Source of the DNA: an uncultured Clostridia bacterium
GTDB taxonomy: Bacteria > Bacillota > Clostridia > Oscillospirales > Ruminococcaceae
Direction: 5' to 3'
Assembly: GCA_947175655.1 (NCBI GenBank)
Contig: CAMWNQ010000052.1
Coordinates: 1 to 10,546 of the forward strand
DNA: 10,546 nucleotides
Part shown: positions 6,394-10,546 of the stretch, in pieces
Numbering within the stretch: position 1 is the stretch's first letter
How the letters are laid out: every line of letters starts with the position of its first letter
Program-made: the position numbers and the translations under genes
Notes under the pieces: generated by a model
The model's input: the letters and a program-made list of their open reading frames with translations, nothing else
The model's database searches: none
What the model was told of the DNA's origin: nothing

Positions 6394-8622
6394 TCATACT
6401 ACTTTTATTCCTATTACAGTTACATCATCACGGCGTTTTCCTCCGGTGAATTTCTCGGATTTTGCACAGATTTCACTTACAATCTGTTTCAGGTCATCTT
6501 TTCGCAAAAGGAGTTCTTTTATGAAATGATATTCATTCTCACTTATGCCGTCAGAAAGCATAATAATAATATCATTTCTTTCAAATTCATATTCACAGGA
6601 AAAAGCCTCTGCCTCCTGAATGATACCTATAGGAAAAGTCGGTGAGGTTATCTTTATAACCTGACTTTTATGTCTTATCAGCGTTGCTGATGCACCTGAC
6701 TTTATTACAACAAGTCCGCAGGTATCCATATCTATTTTTACAGCATCAAGAGTTGCAAATGCTTCATTTCTGGATTTGTTCAGCATTATAGAATTTATAA
6801 GTTTTATTGCTGATAAGTATTCAACACCGCTCACTATAAGCTTTTTAAACATACTGACAACCATTTTTGATTCAAGCGCTGCACTTTTTCCACTTCCCAT
6901 ACCATCTGAAAGTACAATATAACTGCTTCCGATTCCATCAGTAAACACATCAGATGTATCACCGCTTTCAGAAGAATTAACTGCACACATTGATTGCACA
7001 CAGCTCTGAACTAAATATTTTGTCTTTTCAAATATTCTTACTCGAACTTCTCTGCCGGAACGCATAGGTTCAGTAAAATCAAGATTTATTTTGAGTTCAT
7101 CAGATATGAGGTCACAGATTCTGACACAGTTTGCCGGAGCTTCTTCAAGTTCAAAATATATCTCTATAAGGAGTCTATTACGTCTGTTATAATAAGCTAT
7201 AATATTTGAAGTCTTGTATCCATATTTTTCCAGTTTTGCACGTACCGTTTTACTTATTGTCTCACTGTATCTGACATTTATCTTTTCACTTGCAGATAAT
7301 ATAATTTCTTCTGTAATTTTAATCTGCTCAAACAGAAGCTTTCTGCTTTCTGAAAATCTCATATCCATAAGTCTTGCCGTAATGCGTTCAAGATTATTTT
7401 TTCTGAATGCATCACAGAGTTCTTCTTTTTTAAGACAATCTTTTAATTCATAAGGAAAATTTTCAACAGCAACTTCATCATTTCTGAGAAGTTTTTTAAA
7501 TCCTCTTCTTTTTTCCTCATAATTTCTGTACCAGCATACTGTTTTATTCTGACAATCTGCACATACTTTGTCACTTATCTGTTCAACTTCATCTGTTCTT
7601 TCGGAATGGCAGGAAAGAAGATGCGATATTTTTTCAGAATCGTCACGTAATGCCGATATTGAACTTGCAAGAAATTCCATTCTTGAAGAAATTATATCCC
7701 CTATTCCCTTCTCGCTTTTTCCTGTTACAACCCATTTATCAGATATATTAGGGCATATAGTAAAAAATAATACAGTGCCTATTATAAGGTCACATATACA
7801 GTATATAATTGATTCTGACTGTCCTGTTATAACTACAAATAAAATACTTGAAGCATTAAACAGTATAGCTACTGCCGTCATACTGTTTTTATGAATGTAT
7901 CCCGAAAGAAGTCCGGCAACTGAGAGAAGTACAAAAGGCATACCTATTTCTTTAGATGATAAAAATATTCCGCAAGTTGTTAATGCACCACAAAGTACAC
8001 CACCTGTATATCCGTAATGATAGCCTGCAATAAGTGTTACTGCTATTCCGAATATGCGTCCGGCATTTGCAAATATCAGGTCAAAAGATGAGAGAGTCGC
8101 AATAATGACAATATAAATAACGGCATATGCACAACTTATACCTGATTTCAAATCAATTACACGCTGTCGTCTTAAACTGCCTTCTGATATTACTAAAAAA
8201 TATGATGTAAACCCTGCAAATATACTGTATACAAGATAAAATAATATTTTAAATATCGATTCACCTATAATAGCTGATACAATGAGACCAGAGGCAAACA
8301 ATGATATTGCTGTTGCAGTACCGCAAAATGTAGGATTTTCAAAGCTTACAGTAAAAATTTTTCCTGTGATTATAAATATCATAGCACATAACAATATTAT
8401 ATTTTTATGTATGTTTCCGGCTAATATGTACCTCAGAAGACTTCCTATTAGGACTGACATAGAATTTAATGGGTTTACCGCTCCACATACAGATACTCCT
8501 ATAAATGACGATGTACCATTAATCTCAGTTCCCGACAGAAGGAATCCACCTATCAGAGAAACTACAGCTCCGAATATCATTTCAAAATTTTCATTTTTGG
8601 TTTCTGCATTTGCTTTTAACAT
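6394..8622 (-). CDS. spoIIE: Stage II sporulation protein E (membrane-bound PP2C phosphatase)
   Basis: SpoIIE dephosphorylates the anti-anti-sigma factor SpoIIAA at the asymmetric septum, releasing sigma-F in the forespore; in B. subtilis it also binds FtsZ. The 742-residue protein (B. subtilis: 827) has about ten hydrophobic segments between residues 14 and 290, then a coiled-coil-prone linker with a CxxCx5CW cluster (Cys354, Cys357, Cys363). A C-terminal PP2C/SpoIIE phosphatase domain runs from about 545. Metal-binding motifs are intact: LSDGMGSGKSA (Asp573), LSDG (Asp691) and RRDDVTV (Asp732/733). ATG 8622 follows a strong SD. The gene stands alone, with 124 bp upstream and over 500 bp downstream. 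Its intact state suggests the host can sporulate or did so recently. Confidence 0.96.
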   Translation of the reverse strand: MLKANAETKNENFEMIFGAVVSLIGGFLLSGTEINGTSSFIGVSVCGAVNPLNSMSVLIGSLLRYILAGNIHKNIILLCAMIFIITGKIFTVSFENPTFCGTATAISLFASGLIVSAIIGESIFKILFYLVYSIFAGFTSYFLVISEGSLRRQRVIDLKSGISCAYAVIYIVIIATLSSFDLIFANAGRIFGIAVTLIAGYHYGYTGGVLCGALTTCGIFLSSKEIGMPFVLLSVAGLLSGYIHKNSMTAVAILFNASSILFVVITGQSESIIYCICDLIIGTVLFFTICPNISDKWVVTGKSEKGIGDIISSRMEFLASSISALRDDSEKISHLLSCHSERTDEVEQISDKVCADCQNKTVCWYRNYEEKRRGFKKLLRNDEVAVENFPYELKDCLKKEELCDAFRKNNLERITARLMDMRFSESRKLLFEQIKITEEIILSASEKINVRYSETISKTVRAKLEKYGYKTSNIIAYYNRRNRLLIEIYFELEEAPANCVRICDLISDELKINLDFTEPMRSGREVRVRIFEKTKYLVQSCVQSMCAVNSSESGDTSDVFTDGIGSSYIVLSDGMGSGKSAALESKMVVSMFKKLIVSGVEYLSAIKLINSIMLNKSRNEAFATLDAVKIDMDTCGLVVIKSGASATLIRHKSQVIKITSPTFPIGIIQEAEAFSCEYEFERNDIIIMLSDGISENEYHFIKELLLRKDDLKQIVSEICAKSEKFTGGKRRDDVTVIGIKVV

Positions 8623-8630
8623 CTTTTTCT

Positions 8631-8636
8631 CTCCTT
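8631..8636 (-). promoter_or_regulatory. Ribosome binding site of spoIIE
   Basis: AAGGAG on the minus strand, 8 nt upstream of ATG 8622. A near-ideal SD that fixes the start. Confidence 0.85.
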
Positions 8637-8669
8637 ATAAAATATATACAGTTATTTTTTATAAAAATA

Positions 8670-8703
8670 ATTATAACATAGTATATATAAAAAAGATGTC
8701 GTT
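8670..8703 (-). promoter_or_regulatory. Candidate Spo0A-dependent spoIIE promoter
   Basis: On the minus strand a perfect TATAAT (8675-8670), preceded by TGT, lies 21 bp after ACGACA (8702-8697). The wider AACGACA (8703-8697) matches five of seven bases of the Spo0A box TTCGACA (reverse of TGTCGAA). B. subtilis spoIIE is known for a sigma-A promoter with a 21-bp spacer activated by Spo0A, so the geometry is meaningful, although the box itself is imperfect. Confidence 0.5.
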
Positions 8704-8746
8704 TTAATTAAATCATTCTTTGTATTTTTATGTACTTTTTTAATTT

Positions 8747-9607
8747 TTATTTACTGTTTCTCAGTATTTCGCTGAATAATATAAGTTTATTCATATCCAG
8801 CTGTTCTATTCTTGAATTTTCCGGCATTGATATTTCTTTAAGTGCTGAATAGACAGTTTCTTTTTTTATGTTCATCTGTGATGATACTGAATTTGCTATA
8901 GTTTTTCGTCTCTGAGAAAATCCGCTTTTTATGACTTTAAAGAAAAACTCTTCAGCCTCTTTTTCAAGAGAATATTTTTTATTCACGTCTATCCTTATTA
9001 CAGCAGAATCAACATTAGGTGCAGGCATAAAACTACCTCTTGATACATTGAAGAGATATGATGCAGTTCCATAATAATTTACAGCTACTGTAATAGCTCC
9101 GGACTCTCTTTTGCCAACTTCCGCACAAAGTCTCTGTCCTGCCTCCTTCTGAACCATTACTGTTATTGATTCTATATCTGCTCTGCTTTCAAGAAGTTTC
9201 ATTATTACAGGAGATGTTATATAATATGGAAGATTGGCACATACAGCAACTTTCAATCCCTTAAACTCTTCTGATATTATTTTATTCAAATCAGTATCCA
9301 TAAAATCCTGATTTATAACTTTTATATTATCAAAATCTGCAAGGGTTTCTTTTAGTACTGGTATCAAACGACTGTCAATCTCTATTGCGACTACTTTTTC
9401 GGCACGCTTTGCAAGTTCAGCCGTCAGCGTTCCAAAGCCTGTACCTATTTCTATTATGCCGAATCCCTTACGTGCATTGCCTTCTTCTGCAATTCTTGGA
9501 CATACTGAGGGATTTATAAGAAAATTCTGACCCAGTCCCTTGGAAAAACTGAATCCGTACTTTTCAAGAATACTTTTTACAGTGCTTATATTTGTTAAAT
9601 TCATCAT
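8747..9607 (-). CDS. rsmA: 16S rRNA (adenine1518-N6/adenine1519-N6)-dimethyltransferase RsmA/KsgA
   Basis: Uses S-adenosylmethionine to dimethylate the two adjacent adenines in the 3'-terminal helix of 16S rRNA, a late small-subunit maturation step; loss gives kasugamycin resistance. The 286-residue protein is full length. It shows GLGQNFL (24-30), the SAM-binding EIGTGFGTLT (53-62), acidic IEID (75-78), the catalytic NLPYY (125-129), SFMPAPNVDSAV (192-203) and FSQRRKTIANS (230-240). Two ATG codons stand in tandem at 9607 and 9604; the first is chosen because it is nearer to the GAAAGGG SD, already about 13 nt away. It follows the oxidoreductase gene by 24 bp and is probably co-transcribed with it. 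No terminator is evident after its stop. Confidence 0.97.
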   Translation of the reverse strand: MMNLTNISTVKSILEKYGFSFSKGLGQNFLINPSVCPRIAEEGNARKGFGIIEIGTGFGTLTAELAKRAEKVVAIEIDSRLIPVLKETLADFDNIKVINQDFMDTDLNKIISEEFKGLKVAVCANLPYYITSPVIMKLLESRADIESITVMVQKEAGQRLCAEVGKRESGAITVAVNYYGTASYLFNVSRGSFMPAPNVDSAVIRIDVNKKYSLEKEAEEFFFKVIKSGFSQRRKTIANSVSSQMNIKKETVYSALKEISMPENSRIEQLDMNKLILFSEILRNSK

Positions 9608-9631
9608 ATCAAACTACTGCCCTTTCTGATT

Positions 9632-10546
9632 TTAATATAATTTTTTCAGTACCGCTTCTGCACATTTTACACCATCAACACCGGCTGATACTATTCCTCC
9701 AGCATATCCTGCACCTTCACCACAAGGATAAAGTCCCTGAACTGAAACAGACTGCAAGTTTTCATCTCTAGTGATTCTTACCGGTGATGAGCTACGACTT
9801 TCGACACCCGTTATAACTGCATCATAACAATCAAATCCTTTTATTTTTCTTGCCATATCTTTAATTCCGGCTCTGAGAGTTTCGCATACAAAATCTGGAA
9901 GATATTCGTCAGGAAGTGCAAATTTATAATCCGGCATACAACTTGGCTTTATTCTTCCGAGTGATGCTGAATTTCTTCTTTCAAGAAAATCACCACACAG
10001 ACATACTGGAACATTATAATTTCCACCGCCTGCAATAAATGCCTTGTGTTCAATATCACGTTGGAAATACATTCCCGACAAAGGATTATCAGAATTTAAA
10101 TCTAATGGAGATATTCCTGTAAGAAGTGCTGAATTTGAATTTTCAGCATCTCTTGCAAATAAACTCATACCGTTTACTGCCAGATTTTCTTTTTCAGATG
10201 AAGCATTTACTACATATCCTCCCGGACACATACAGAAAGTATAAAGACTTCTGCTGTTTTTAAGATGTGATACAAGCTTATAATCAGCAGATTTTAAAGC
10301 TTTGTGTCCGGCATAGTTTCCATATAATGATTTGTCAATATCACTTCTGAGATGCTCTATTCGAACCCCTACAGCAAAATTTTTCTGTGCAAGTGCTATA
10401 CTATTTTTGTAAAGCATTTCAAAAACATCTCTTGCACTATGACCGGTTGCCAATATTACATTATCAGTTTCAATGTATTCTTCAATATTGCTTTTAGTAT
10501 TTTTAAAATATACACCTTTTATTTTTCCGTCTTTAATATCCAGACC
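9632..10546 (-). CDS. FAD-dependent oxidoreductase of the COG2509 type (partial, N terminus off the right edge)
   Basis: C-terminal 304 residues of a flavoprotein dehydrogenase of unknown substrate. The frame is open to base 10546, so the start and the N-terminal Rossmann GxGxxG dinucleotide motif lie outside the window. Visible landmarks typical of the family are LATGHSARD (fragment residues 32-40), FAVGVRIEH, CMCPGGYVV, and the C-terminal FAD-contacting GLYPCGEGAGYAGGIVSAG. Family members are about 460-530 residues, so somewhat more than half is seen. They are soluble cytoplasmic proteins annotated as NAD(P)/FAD-dependent oxidoreductases without a settled reaction. It lies 24 bp before rsmA, probably in one operon; the pairing gives no clear functional clue. 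Confidence 0.88.
   Translation of the reverse strand, partial: GLDIKDGKIKGVYFKNTKSNIEEYIETDNVILATGHSARDVFEMLYKNSIALAQKNFAVGVRIEHLRSDIDKSLYGNYAGHKALKSADYKLVSHLKNSRSLYTFCMCPGGYVVNASSEKENLAVNGMSLFARDAENSNSALLTGISPLDLNSDNPLSGMYFQRDIEHKAFIAGGGNYNVPVCLCGDFLERRNSASLGRIKPSCMPDYKFALPDEYLPDFVCETLRAGIKDMARKIKGFDCYDAVITGVESRSSSPVRITRDENLQSVSVQGLYPCGEGAGYAGGIVSAGVDGVKCAEAVLKKLY

Noticed and set aside
6376..6396. A-run/T-run inverted repeat just after the spoIIE stop as a terminator
   Set aside because: The stem is A-T only with almost no loop and no GC-rich base, so it is not a credible intrinsic terminator.
8282..8707. 141-codon plus-strand frame opposite the 5' end of spoIIE
   Set aside because: Antisense to the SpoIIE membrane segments and extending through its promoter; no SD-supported start and no family resemblance.

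Overview
The window looks like chromosomal DNA from an AT-rich, Gram-positive, spore-forming member of the Clostridia, most like the Ruminococcus/Oscillospiraceae group. The reasons are the paired GlgC and GlgD subunits (a Firmicutes arrangement), a complete SpoIIE, purine-rich Shine-Dalgarno (SD) sequences, and intergenic DNA that drops to about 18% GC by hand count. The species cannot be fixed from sequence reading alone. All protein genes are on the minus strand, so transcription runs from high to low coordinates. No rRNA, tRNA, insertion sequence, CRISPR array or phage gene was seen.

Layout in the direction of transcription: (i) 10546-8747, the C-terminal part of a COG2509-type FAD-dependent oxidoreductase, then rsmA (16S rRNA dimethyltransferase) 24 bp later, probably one transcript. 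(ii) 8746-6394, spoIIE with its own upstream region. That region has a TATAAT box and a half-conserved Spo0A-like box 21 bp upstream, the unusual geometry known for Bacillus subtilis spoIIE. (iii) 6393-5882, a 512-bp gene-free stretch holding a good sigma-A promoter (6196-6224) and a leader of about 300 nt. (iv) 5881-1, a glycogen operon in the order glgB-glgC-glgD-glgA, with glgA running off the left edge just short of its expected C terminus.

The operon explains glycogen synthesis. GlgC, with the non-catalytic-looking paralogue GlgD, makes ADP-glucose from glucose-1-phosphate and ATP. GlgA adds the glucose to growing alpha-1,4 chains, and GlgB introduces alpha-1,6 branches. Such a polymer can serve as a carbon store; in spore-forming clostridia glycogen-like granulose is laid down around sporulation, so the neighbouring spoIIE is suggestive, though nothing here proves a functional link.

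The best candidate for something undescribed is the glgB leader. A 240-nt island (5941-6180) has about 36% GC between flanks of about 18%. It carries two related pyrimidine-rich blocks, each followed by a small hairpin. A purine segment between them can pair with either block, and a downstream hairpin displays an SD-like loop. It resembles a cis-regulatory RNA, but a short coding ORF in the same interval cannot be excluded. Other points of note are the SD sequence displaced about 60 nt from the glgC start, and an alanine in GlgA where the classic ADP-glucose-binding lysine is expected.
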